In this document: positions 34,817-44,284 of the stretch, piece by piece
Layout: every line of letters begins with the position of its first letter
Position numbering within the stretch: the first letter of the stretch is position 1
NCBI GenBank assembly: GCA_965183875.1
Contig: CBCYMK010000018.1
Span: 1 to 64,000 of the forward strand
Direction of reading: 5' to 3'
DNA from: UBA6772 sp965183875
GTDB lineage: Bacteria; Bacteroidota; Bacteroidia; Flavobacteriales; UBA7430
DNA length: 64,000 nucleotides
The notes under the pieces: model-generated
What the model saw: only the letters and a program-made list of their open reading frames with translations
Database searches by the model: none
Told to the model about the DNA's origin: nothing
Program-made: the position numbers and the translations under genes

Positions 34817-35685
34817 AAACACTGATTATTACACCATTTTTAAACGAGGACGCTGTACTTAGAGAGCTCATAGAATCATTTATAGCTCAAAGCAATCCAA
34901 TAACAAGATGGGTATTGGTAGATGATGGCTCTACAGACAAATCTGTAGAAATTATAAAAGAATACTTGGAGAAATACGATTGGATTCGTTTAGTACAATT
35001 AAACCATAATCAAAAACGTAGCATAGGTGCTAAGATTATAAATGCATTTAATAGTGGATTAGCAACCGAAAATCCCGCTGACTATAACATCATAATGAAA
35101 ATTGATGCTGACTTAGTTTTACCTAGTAACTATGTCCAAGAAATTACAAAAGAGTTTGAAGAAAACCCACGATTAGGACTTTGTGGTGGAGTTTGTGGCT
35201 TAGTGGTTGATGGTGAAATAAAACTTGAACAAAAAACAAACCTAGACCATGTACGTGGTGCCCTTAAAGCATATCGACTAGACTGTTTTAAAGAAATTGG
35301 TGGACTGGTAAATAAAATGGGATGGGACTCTGTGGATGAATACAAAACCAGATTTGCGAACTGGGAAGTAAAAGTTCTTCCCAACTTAATGGTTGCACAC
35401 CTTAAAGAAACCAATATCAAAACAGGACATGCAAAAGCAAGTTTTAAAAATGGTATTATGCTTTATACTATACGATTTGATTTCCCCTTACTAATGACCA
35501 ATGTATTAAAAAGGCTTTTCTGGAAACCCTATATAATTCAAGGACTAGCAATATTTGCTGGATATTTCTATGCATTATTTACTAGAGAAGAACGAATTAT
35601 TAACCCACAATTGGGAACGTTTATTAGAAGCTATAGGTATTCAAAAATTATGGAAAGATTCCTTAAATCGAAGACTGTAAAATAA
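34813..35685 (+). CDS. Glycosyltransferase family 2 (GT-A fold)
   Basis: A 290-residue protein with the GT2 pattern: LIITPFLNEDAVLRELI, VDDGSTDKSVEII, the metal-binding DADLVLP (DXD region), and GMGWDSVDE-like GWDSVDEYKTRF. The C-terminal part has one hydrophobic segment (LAIFAGYFYALF). It is translationally coupled to the GT4 gene by the ATGA overlap and is followed 17 bases later by the MBOAT gene. Confidence 0.9.
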   Translation: MKTLIITPFLNEDAVLRELIESFIAQSNPITRWVLVDDGSTDKSVEIIKEYLEKYDWIRLVQLNHNQKRSIGAKIINAFNSGLATENPADYNIIMKIDADLVLPSNYVQEITKEFEENPRLGLCGGVCGLVVDGEIKLEQKTNLDHVRGALKAYRLDCFKEIGGLVNKMGWDSVDEYKTRFANWEVKVLPNLMVAHLKETNIKTGHAKASFKNGIMLYTIRFDFPLLMTNVLKRLFWKPYIIQGLAIFAGYFYALFTREERIINPQLGTFIRSYRYSKIMERFLKSKTVK

Positions 35686-35702
35686 CTGCTAATTAACCCG
35701 TT

Positions 35703-37140
35703 ATGCTTTTTAACTCCATAGAATTCGCTCTCTTTTTACCGCTAATATTTATACTTTACTGGTTTGGATGTGCACGGAATTTAAAAATTCAAAACCTATT
35801 ATTAGTTGTAGCTAGTTATATCTTTTACGGCTGGGTGGGACTGGTCATTTTTAAGTCTTATTTTTTTAAGCTCATTGGTAGACTATACAGTTGGCATAAG
35901 CTTAGGAGCTTATGAAGAGAGTATAAAACGAAAATTTTTATTATTAATAAGTATTGGAGTGAACTTAGGATTACTCTTTTATTTTAAATATTTCAATTTC
36001 TTTGTCGATAGCTTCTCCACGGCTTTCACCTTTTTTGGAGAAAGCATTTCTCCAGAGAGGTTAAATATAATTTTACCAGTAGGGATTAGTTTCTATACTT
36101 TTCAAACCTTAAGTTATTCTATTGATGTTTATAAGCGGAAACTACAACCGACAAAAAATATAGTAGCATTTTTAGCTTATGTAAGCTTTTTCCCTCAACT
36201 AGTTGCAGGACCAATAGAAAGGGCAAGTAACCTACTCCCACAATTTTACAAAAAAAGAACATTTAATTACCCTAATGCAGTAGATGGTTTAAGGCAAATA
36301 CTATGGGGCTTTTTTAAGAAAATAGTAATTGCTGATAACTGTGCCATGCACGCCAATGAAATATTTAACAATTACCAAGACTTTCAGGGGAGTACACTTA
36401 TCCTTGGAGCGGTTTTCTTTGCATTTCAAATCTATGGTGATTTCTCAGGTTACTCAGATATTGCTATAGGGACCTCCAGGTTGTTTGGTTTTAAACTGAA
36501 ACAAAACTTTGCTTTCCCCTACTTTTCCCGCGACATAGCAGAGTTTTGGAGAAGATGGCATATATCACTTTCAACCTGGTTTAGAGACTACCTATACATA
36601 CCCTTAGGAGGAAGTAAGGGCGGGTTTGCGAATAAAATTAGAAATGTATTTGTTATCTTTTTAGTAAGTGGGCTCTGGCATGGAGCGAATTGGACTTATG
36701 TGATCTGGGGACTTCTGAATGCGATCTATTTTCTTCCATTATTTATACAACAGAAAAACAGAACCCACTTAACATTTAGTGCTGCTAAATCCTTAAAAGA
36801 ACAATTTATTAATGTGTATAAGATACTACTGACCTTTAGCTTAACCACATTTGCATGGATCTTTTTCAGGGCAGAAAACATCCAACATGCCTTTAACTAT
36901 ATAGAAGGAATCCTAACTACTAGCACCTTCAGTAAACCAGAAATACTACCTGCAGAATTATTTATTCTTATGGTACTATTTATTTTTGTCGAATGGATAA
37001 ACAAAGATAAAGAACACGTATTACAAGACTTACAAAAACAAATCACCGTAAAATATAGATGGTTATTTTATATAAGTATACTCTTCCTAGTCGTACTTTT
37101 TTCTGAGGGTGAACAGGAATTTATATACTTTCAATTTTAA
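35703..37140 (+). CDS. MBOAT family membrane O-acyltransferase, one frameshift
   Basis: AlgI-type membrane-bound O-acyltransferase of about 478 residues with many transmembrane helices. The first frame gives MLFNSIEFALFLPLIFILYW and FYGWV. An extra G in the run at 35833-35835 then shifts reading. Removing it gives YGWWDWSFLSLIFLSSLVDY and joins the long second frame seamlessly. The catalytic histidine is in VSGLWHGANWTYVIWG, with PQLVAGPIERA and RRWHISLSTWFRDYLYIPLGG earlier. It would O-acylate a surface glycan together with the SGNH gene that follows. Sequence error is the likely cause of the break. Confidence 0.87.
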
Positions 37141-37145
37141 GCATT

Positions 37146-38033
37146 ATGATGACTCGATTTTTAGTAAGACTATCCCTATTTACAGGGCTAATAATTGGCT
37201 ACTTAGCAGTTCTATTTATTGTAAACACACTTATAATTGAAATACAAAAAAAGCAATTAAAAAGAAGTGTAAATGTTCTTTTGGCAGGTGACTCGCATAT
37301 GCAAAAGTCTGTAAATCCTATGGGGCTAACAAACGCAATGAGTATTGCACAAACTGCTGAACCATATATTGCAACCTATTGGAAACTAAAATACTTAGAA
37401 AGTACTATTGATTACGACACCTTGGTTTTGAGTTTTGCACCTCATAACTTCTCCTCTTTTAACGACCTAAAATTCATCCATAAAACCTGGAGTAATGAGA
37501 TGTATAAACGCACTTACCTTACCCAGAAATTCAGCACCTTAAATAGCCGTTATTTCAATGAGTCGGAATACTATAAAACATTCTTTAAACAAATGTGTAT
37601 ACTGCCTAGACAAAACCACTTCCAATTTATTGGCGCTTATAAGAACAAAAATAAATCGAATATAACACAGGCTAAAAAAGCAATAGCTAGGCATTTTTTT
37701 ATAGAAGGGAATCCAGCACAGTTCTCCCAGCTTCAAGCAAACTATTTAGATTCTATTTATTTACATTGTAAAGAAACAAACACCGAGCTTGTATTAGTAA
37801 CGAGTCCTGTACACTCAAATTACCAAACTAATATACCCGACAACTACAGTACATTATTTGAGAAAAAAAAGGCAATCTACACAGACAAAGGATGTATCGT
37901 ATTAGATAAAAGCTTATTAGCCTATCCAGATAATTATTTTTACAATACTGATCATTTAAATACAACTGGAGCTGAAGAATTTACCTTAGAACTATTTAAG
38001 TCATTAAGCAGCCTTCCTATTAAAACTCCCTAA
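37146..38033 (+). CDS. SGNH/AlgX-like protein partnering the MBOAT acyltransferase
   Basis: A 295-residue protein with one N-terminal transmembrane helix (FTGLIIGYLAVLFIVNTLI) and a periplasmic SGNH-like domain. The catalytic serine block VLLAGDSHMQKSVNP (GDSH) and the C-terminal Asp-His pair in YNTDHLNTTGAEEF are visible. Such proteins finish O-acetyl transfer after an MBOAT channel protein. It begins 5 bases after the MBOAT stop. Its 3' end overlaps the convergent YfhO gene by 30 bases. Confidence 0.75.
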   Translation: MMTRFLVRLSLFTGLIIGYLAVLFIVNTLIIEIQKKQLKRSVNVLLAGDSHMQKSVNPMGLTNAMSIAQTAEPYIATYWKLKYLESTIDYDTLVLSFAPHNFSSFNDLKFIHKTWSNEMYKRTYLTQKFSTLNSRYFNESEYYKTFFKQMCILPRQNHFQFIGAYKNKNKSNITQAKKAIARHFFIEGNPAQFSQLQANYLDSIYLHCKETNTELVLVTSPVHSNYQTNIPDNYSTLFEKKKAIYTDKGCIVLDKSLLAYPDNYFYNTDHLNTTGAEEFTLELFKSLSSLPIKTP

Positions 38034-40409
38034 AAACCCTACTCCTAGCAATAAATAAATAAAAATAGAACACACTAGAGCTATACTAGAGCCAATAGAA
38101 ACCGATTTGGGTTCAAACTTAAACTCTACTATATATTCTCCTTTTGGTAAAGGCATTCCTCTAAGAACATAATTTACTCTGTAGTGATCTAATAGCTCGC
38201 CATTTACATAAGCGTTCCATCCAGTCCCATAATATATTTCAGAAAACACAGCAAAGGCTTCCTCATTAGTATTTACATTATAGCTTAGATGATTTGGCTT
38301 ATAAGACACTAAATCTATACTCCCTTGTGCAGAATAACCCTTAGTGTCAATACCAAATCGTTGGTCTATTAATGCATCAATAGCAGGATTAAAAGAACTC
38401 AGCTGAGTCATTTCGGCATCTGCATTCTCTACAGACTTGATAGAATTAACAAACCATGCAGCACCTAAACGAGAGGGGTTTTGTGAGGCTTGAAGACTCC
38501 CATCTCTTCCTTTGCTTATAATATACTTTGTATTTAACATATTTAAAACAGAAGTGTTTCCTCTAGAAATCTGCAGATCCATAAGCTCTTGATAGCGCTT
38601 AAGTTTTGCTCCGTGATACCCTCCAATATTATTGTGGAAGTAAGAAGTTCTTGCTCCAGCATCTAAACGTTCTGTAGTGTTATAAACTCTAAAGTTTAAT
38701 TCAGTATCGGCCAAAATTTGAGCATCTACAACAGTTTTTTGAAAAGGAATATCCATCTTTTTCGCCTTCACGAAATCGTCGGAATTTAAAAACCGCTTAT
38801 TTACAGGTAACATATCGGCTAAAACCAAAAATGCTAAAACAGCAGCAAAAGCAACTTCTTTCAATTTTTTAGAATGGTATAAATAAATACTTGTTGCTGC
38901 TAATAAGATAAACAATAAAGACCGTAAGGAGTCTGCTCTTAATAATGAAGCACGATCGATTTCTAGTGCGGTAACTAAAAAATCAGGGTATTGACCATCG
39001 CCTAAAGAGCTAAAACTAAACAATGAAGGCCCAACAGTAGCAAATACTAAACAAAGACCAGCAGTTATTCCAACAGCGTATTTTAAAGACCTACTAAAAT
39101 TATGTTTATCTAACTTTTCAGACACCAATTCATTAATCGCTAAGAATCCTAAAAATGGGATGGTAAATTCTGCAATTACAAGAATCATTGAAACGGTACG
39201 GAATTTATTATAGCCTGGAACATAGTCTAAAAAGAAATCTGTAAGCCACATCATATTATGCCCCCATGCCAGAGCAAACGACAGTAAGGTACAGGTTAAA
39301 AGCCACCATTTTAAACGTCCTTTTACTAAAAAGGCACCAAACACAAACAAGAAACACATTATAGCACCTATATAAACTGGTCCCGAAGTAAACGGTTGTG
39401 CTCCCCAATAGGTAGGCATTCTCTTAATTATATTTCTAGCATCTGGAACTCTTCTCTTTTTTAAAACTTTAAAAGTTTCTGAGTCTTTCGATAATTCAGA
39501 GCCCGAAGCACCCCCCATAAAATTGGGAACCATTAGGTTAAAGGTTTCCATAATCCCATAGGACCAAGAAGTAGCATAATCTTTATTTAAACCCGATGTT
39601 TTATTATCCTGATTACCATCGATGGTTAATTCAGATTGGCTACGCGTACTGTATTTACCATAATCATAAGTAGACCATAGTTTTTCTATATTAGCCCCAA
39701 CTCCTAATAAAGCAGCAAAAACAAGAATTAATGTAGCTTTAAAAAATGGTTTTAGTCTATTTTCTTTATACGCTGAAGAAAATTCAAATAAGGCAAAAAC
39801 GATAAGCATCATTAATAAATAATACGATATTTGAACGTGGTTTGCTCTAAACTGTAAAGCCAAAAACAAAGAAGTTAAGCGCTGCACCTTTGAGAAGTTT
39901 GTCCTCTATAAGCGAGTAGATACTCCTGCTATTACTGGAGCTACATATGCCATTGCATGTGCTTTAGTATTGTGTCCTGCCTCAATAATGATAAATAAAT
40001 AGGTTGTTAAGCCATAACCTAAAGCTCCCACAAGAGCTAAAGCAGGAGATACCCCCATAGTAATTAGTAGTATATAAAAACCTACAAAGGCCAACAGAAC
40101 AAAACCTGCTTGTCTAGGTAAACCTAAGCTTAATACCTTATCTGCAAAAAGAGTTAAATTAGAAGGAGTTTGATGTGATATCTGATATGCAGGCATACCA
40201 CCAAACATTCTATTGGTCCAAAGAGCTTCTTCACCTGTTTCTACTCTATGCTCTTTTATTTCTTGAGACATTCCAGTATAATTCACTATATCTCCCTGAT
40301 ATACTTTCTTTCCTTGGAAAAGTGGTTGGAAATAAATAACGGTAATTAAAAGAAATACTGCCATCGCAAGAATATGCGGAATGGCGCTTTTGATGTTGAT
40401 TTTTTGCAT
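38004..40409 (-). CDS. YfhO family membrane protein, interrupted by a local indel cluster
   Basis: A large polytopic membrane protein (about 800 residues) of the YfhO type, linked in other bacteria to glycosylation or lipoteichoic-acid decoration. The first 167 residues begin MQKINIKSAIPHILAMAVFL and contain TNRMFGGMPAYQISHQTP. The rest resumes with LTSLFLALQFRANHVQISYY. Both parts are in the same frame but an in-frame TAG separates them. Three one-base insertions (near 39920, 39901 and 39875) explain this: without them the junction reads GVLLAYRGKLLKGAALTSL. The C-terminal domain (VFSEIYYGTGWNAYVNGEL) is normal. Confidence 0.85.
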
Positions 40410-40652
40410 GGCTCTAATATAAAAAAGTTTTGAGTTGTGAGTTGTAAGTTATGACTTGTTTTCCTCAGTGAACCTGGTTTATGATGTATTAGTATTTAAG
40501 TCAAAATAAGGATTTCATCAAAGGGTTGTTCAAGAATAGTTTACTTTTGACAAAAATAGACAAACAGACCATACATTCTCATTTTCAGTTTTACCATTCA
40601 CTAATTCATGGTCTTCATGGGAATATCGAAGGATAAAGCTTCCTTTACAGGA

Positions 40653-40940
40653 CTAGGGTTTCTTTTCTTCTACTTCTTCAAAGTCAACATAATCGCCAAC
40701 AGACTCAGTATTTATATTACCCTTTGTAGTAGGTTTTGATTTTATATGTACCGAACCTTCTTTTTTAGGAGATGCATTATTAGAGTTAAAACCACCCCCC
40801 TGCTGACCCATTTGGTCTTTAAATTTCTCCTGTACTTTCTTGGCTGCGTAACGCATTAAGAAAGGAGCGAAAAATCTGGCTAAGACCTTAAATCCTTGGT
40901 AGATGAAAAGTATAATTAATATTGTTTTGATAAAACCCAT
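40653..40940 (-). CDS. DUF4834 family small membrane protein
   Basis: A 95-residue protein with one N-terminal helix (MGFIKTILIILFIYQGFKVLARFF), then PFLMRYAAKKVQEKF, and a low-complexity polar tail ending VDFEEVEEKKP. This is the DUF4834 pattern of Bacteroidota, function unknown. The ATG at 40940 fits the family start better than one seven codons upstream at 40961. It follows carB after a terminator. The 243-base gap downstream (40410-40652) shows no gene. Confidence 0.75.
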   Translation of the reverse strand: MGFIKTILIILFIYQGFKVLARFFAPFLMRYAAKKVQEKFKDQMGQQGGGFNSNNASPKKEGSVHIKSKPTTKGNINTESVGDYVDFEEVEEKKP

Positions 40941-40980
40941 AGAAATAAATTTAAAACTCAAATTTACGAATCATAAACAA

Positions 40981-41006
40981 AAAGAGCTCGCAAATGCGAG
41001 CTCTTT
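40981..41006 (-). terminator. Terminator hairpin after carB
   Basis: AAAGAGCTCGC and GCGAGCTCTTT pair perfectly around an AAAT loop, 27 bases after the carB stop on the minus strand. Confidence 0.8.
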
Positions 41007-41032
41007 TAAGTATATATTAACCTTTTTTAAGA

Positions 41033-43879
41033 CTATTTAGAAAGGTATAAATTGCGTTCGCTATAAACTTTCTTGAAGAATGGATCTTTTAGGTCGTCTA
41101 TAAAGTAAATACTCTCACCAGTAGATTTCATCTCAGGTCCTAACTCCTTGTTTACATTCGGGAATTTATTAAATGAGAATACTGGAACTTTAATCGCATA
41201 TCCTTTTTTAACAGGGTTAAAATTAAAGTCTTTCAACTTAGCTCCTAACATCACCTTGGTAGCATAGTTCACATAAGGTTCTTGGTACGCTTTTGCGATA
41301 AATGGAACCGTACGAGATGCTCTAGGATTAGCTTCAATAACGTAAGCAATTTCATTTTTCACAGCAAATTGAATATTAATCAACCCTAGTGTTTTAGTAG
41401 CCATTGCTATTTTGTTCGTTATATCGATCATCTGATTTTTAACATTTTCTGATAAATCAAATGGTGGCAATACAGAATTCGAATCTCCTGAGTGAATACC
41501 ACAAGGTTCGATATGTTCCATCATACCAATAATATAAACTTCATCTCCGTCGCAAATAGCATCTACTTCGGCTTCAATTGCTTGCTCTAAATAGTGATCG
41601 AGTAAGATTCTATTACCAGGTAAACCTTTTAATAAGTTTACTACGTGGTGCTCCAGTTCTTGCTCATTTATAACAATCTTCATTCCTTGCCCACCTAATA
41701 CATAAGAAGGACGAACTAAAATTGGGAAGTTTAATTGCTTAGCTAAAACCAATGCTTCTTCAGCAGATTCTACAACACCAAATTCAGGATAAGGGATATT
41801 TTGTGCGGCTAATAGCTCAGAGAAACGACCTCTATCTTCGGCTAGATCCAAAGATTCGAAACTCGTTCCTAAAACTTTAATTCCGTATTTCTCTAATTTC
41901 TCAGCAAGCTTAAGGGCTGTTTGTCCACCTAACTGAACTATAACACCTTCAGGCTTTTCCATTTTGATGATATCGTAAATATGCTCCCAGAAAACAGGTT
42001 CGAAGAATAATTTATCGGCAGTATCAAAATCTGTAGAAACGGTTTCAGGATTACAGTTAATCATAATGGTTTCGTAGCCCATTTCTTTGGCTGCTAAAAC
42101 ACCGTGTACACAACAGTAATCAAATTCAATCCCCTGACCAATACGGTTAGGTCCCGAACCTAAAACAATAATTTTTTTCTTGTCAGAAACAACCACTTCA
42201 TTATCGGTAAAACGCTTACCGTTAACTTCAATTTCGTTTTCGAAAGTAGAGTAATAATACGGTGTTTGTGCTTCAAATTCAGCCGCACAAGTATCAACCA
42301 TTTTATAAACTCTGTTTATCCCTTGGTCTACTCTTTTGGTATGTACTTCCGATTCCCAACAACGCGTAAGGTGTGCAATTTGACGATCAGCATAACCTTT
42401 CATCTTAGCATCTAATAATAATTCGCGTGGTAAATCTTTGATATTAAAGGTCTCCATTTCGCGCTCCATAGCTACCATTTCCTCCATTTGACTCAAGAAC
42501 CAGTTATCGATTCCAGTCATGTCGTGAATAGTTTTCTTAGGAATACCTAAGCGCATAGCATCGTAAATACGGAATACTCTATCCCATGAAGGGCTTTTTA
42601 GACGATCGAGGATTTGATCTTGATTTGTCCAATTTTTTGAATCCGCTCCCAAACCATTACGGCTAATTTCTAGAGACTGACAGGCTTTTTGAAGTGCTTC
42701 TTGGAAAGAACGACCAATCGCCATAACCTCACCAACAGACTTCATTTGTAAACCTAAAGTACTGTCACATCCTTCAAATTTATCGAAATTCCAACGCGGG
42801 AACTTTACAATAACATAATCTAAAGTAGGCTCAAAATAAGCCGATGATGTTTTAGTAATCTGGTTAGACAACTCGTCTAAAGTATAACCTATAGCTAATT
42901 TAGAAGCTATTTTTGCAATAGGGTAACCAGTAGCTTTAGAAGCTAAGGCTGAAGAACGAGATACACGAGGGTTAATCTCGATCGCTACGATATCTTCATT
43001 TTCGTCGGGACTTACAGCGAACTGAACGTTACATCCACCTGCGAAATCACCAATATTACGCATCATCTTAATCGCCATATCACGCATACGTTGGTACGTA
43101 GTATCGGATAAAGTCATGGCTGGAGCAACCGTAATAGAATCTCCAGTATGAACTCCCATTGGGTCCATATTTTCAATAGAACAGATAATAATTACATTAT
43201 CGTTCTTATCTCTTAAAAGCTCTAACTCATACTCTTTCCATCCCAACAAGGCTTTATCTATAATAACCTCGTGTATTGGAGAACTGTGTAAACCGTGCGT
43301 TAAATTCTTTTCAAAGTCTGCTTTATCATATACAATTGCTGCTCCTGTACCCCCTAAAGTAAATGAGGCACGAATACATAATGGGAAACCATAATCTTGT
43401 GCAGCTTCTTTACCTTCTAAGAAAGATTTAGCAATTCTTTGTGGTGCCATTGGAATATCAATAGACAACATGAGCTTTCTAAAAAGTTCACGATCCTCAG
43501 TAATATTAATAGCATCAATATTTACCCCAACAATATCTACATTATTAGCAGCCCAAATTCCTTTATCTTCAGCCTCAATACATAAATTCAATGCCGTTTG
43601 TCCACCCATAGTAGGTAAAACAGCATCTATATCTGGATGTAAGGCTAAAATCTCTTCAAGAGATTCTACCGTTAATGGCTTTAGATAAATATTGTCCGCC
43701 ATAACAGGATCTGTCATGATGGTTGCTGGATTAGAGTTAATCAGCGATACAGTAATACCTTCTTCTCTTAATGAGCGAGAAGCTTGAGAACCTGAATAAT
43801 CAAATTCGCAGGCCTGACCAATAACGATAGGACCACTACCAATGATTAAAATATGATTGATTGAACTGTTTTTTGGCAT
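41033..43879 (-). CDS. carB: Carbamoyl-phosphate synthase large subunit
   Basis: Makes carbamoyl phosphate from ammonia, bicarbonate and two ATP for pyrimidine and arginine synthesis. The 948-residue protein has two ATP-grasp halves. The first begins with NHILIIGSGPIVIGQACEFDYSG and the second with KKIIVLGSGPNRIGQGIEFDYC. It is shorter than the E. coli enzyme because the C-terminal MGS-like allosteric domain is missing, as is usual in Flavobacteria; the C terminus ends just after FFKKVYSERNLYLSK. The small subunit is not in the window. Confidence 0.95.
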   Translation of the reverse strand: MPKNSSINHILIIGSGPIVIGQACEFDYSGSQASRSLREEGITVSLINSNPATIMTDPVMADNIYLKPLTVESLEEILALHPDIDAVLPTMGGQTALNLCIEAEDKGIWAANNVDIVGVNIDAINITEDRELFRKLMLSIDIPMAPQRIAKSFLEGKEAAQDYGFPLCIRASFTLGGTGAAIVYDKADFEKNLTHGLHSSPIHEVIIDKALLGWKEYELELLRDKNDNVIIICSIENMDPMGVHTGDSITVAPAMTLSDTTYQRMRDMAIKMMRNIGDFAGGCNVQFAVSPDENEDIVAIEINPRVSRSSALASKATGYPIAKIASKLAIGYTLDELSNQITKTSSAYFEPTLDYVIVKFPRWNFDKFEGCDSTLGLQMKSVGEVMAIGRSFQEALQKACQSLEISRNGLGADSKNWTNQDQILDRLKSPSWDRVFRIYDAMRLGIPKKTIHDMTGIDNWFLSQMEEMVAMEREMETFNIKDLPRELLLDAKMKGYADRQIAHLTRCWESEVHTKRVDQGINRVYKMVDTCAAEFEAQTPYYYSTFENEIEVNGKRFTDNEVVVSDKKKIIVLGSGPNRIGQGIEFDYCCVHGVLAAKEMGYETIMINCNPETVSTDFDTADKLFFEPVFWEHIYDIIKMEKPEGVIVQLGGQTALKLAEKLEKYGIKVLGTSFESLDLAEDRGRFSELLAAQNIPYPEFGVVESAEEALVLAKQLNFPILVRPSYVLGGQGMKIVINEQELEHHVVNLLKGLPGNRILLDHYLEQAIEAEVDAICDGDEVYIIGMMEHIEPCGIHSGDSNSVLPPFDLSENVKNQMIDITNKIAMATKTLGLINIQFAVKNEIAYVIEANPRASRTVPFIAKAYQEPYVNYATKVMLGAKLKDFNFNPVKKGYAIKVPVFSFNKFPNVNKELGPEMKSTGESIYFIDDLKDPFFKKVYSERNLYLSK

Positions 43880-43939
43880 CTTTATGATTTTAAGCGTAGG
43901 GTAATAAATTCAAGATTTTCAATAGGGTAATTCACAAAA

Positions 43940-43972
43940 AAGGTGTTAACTATTAAAAATAGATAACACCTT
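43940..43972 (-). terminator. Rho-independent terminator after rpmH
   Basis: A 15-base stem (AAGGTGTTA and CTATT with their complements, one A-A mismatch) is followed on the minus strand by seven T residues. Confidence 0.87.
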
Positions 43973-43995
43973 CAAATCTTCACCCATAAGGATGA

Positions 43996-44154
43996 TTATC
44001 TTTTATGTCTAGCTTCATCTGAAACAGAAATCTTGTGGCGACCTTTAGCTCTTCTTCTAGCTAATACTTTACGGCCATTTACTGACTCCATGCGATCCAT
44101 AAAACCATGTTTATTTTTACGCTTTCTATTCGAAGGTTGGAATGTTCTTTTCAT
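43996..44154 (-). CDS. rpmH: 50S ribosomal protein L34
   Basis: A 52-residue large-subunit protein. It begins MKRTFQPSNRKRKNKHGFMD and ends in SVNGRKVLARRRAKGRHKIS, the universal L34 pattern, with a short C-terminal extension (VSDEARHKR) as in Flavobacteria. It has its own promoter (44193-44200) and terminator. carB lies downstream on the same strand. Confidence 0.97.
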   Translation of the reverse strand: MKRTFQPSNRKRKNKHGFMDRMESVNGRKVLARRRAKGRHKISVSDEARHKR

Positions 44155-44192
44155 CTCTTTTTATCTAATGTTCTTGTTCCCTAACAGGGCTG

Positions 44193-44200
44193 CAAATATA
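44193..44200 (-). promoter_or_regulatory. Promoter element for rpmH
   Basis: Reads TATATTTG on the minus strand, 38 bases upstream of the rpmH start; exact TAnnTTTG. Confidence 0.65.
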
Positions 44201-44256
44201 AAATCATTTTTTCTTTTTCGCAACAACAAAAAGGTTTTTTTCTCCAATGAAAAACT

Positions 44257-44264
44257 TACTTTTG
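44257..44264 (+). promoter_or_regulatory. Promoter element for the ABC exporter
   Basis: TACTTTTG matches TAnnTTTG and lies 20 bases before the ATG at 44285. This supports that start over the far longer upstream open frame, which runs antisense through rpmH. Confidence 0.65.
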
Positions 44265-44284
44265 CATCAACAAATAAGATACTT

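Noticed and set aside
40430..40460. Degenerate short repeats of a GAGTTGTGAG type upstream of YfhO
   Set aside because: Too short and irregular to call a repeat element.
40542..40549. TACTTTTG promoter-like octamer on the plus strand between YfhO and DUF4834
   Set aside because: No plus-strand gene follows; only a short antisense frame, so likely chance.
44033..44284. Long upstream extension of the ABC exporter frame
   Set aside because: It runs antisense through rpmH and past a good promoter at 44257-44264; the ATG at 44285 gives a normal-length protein.
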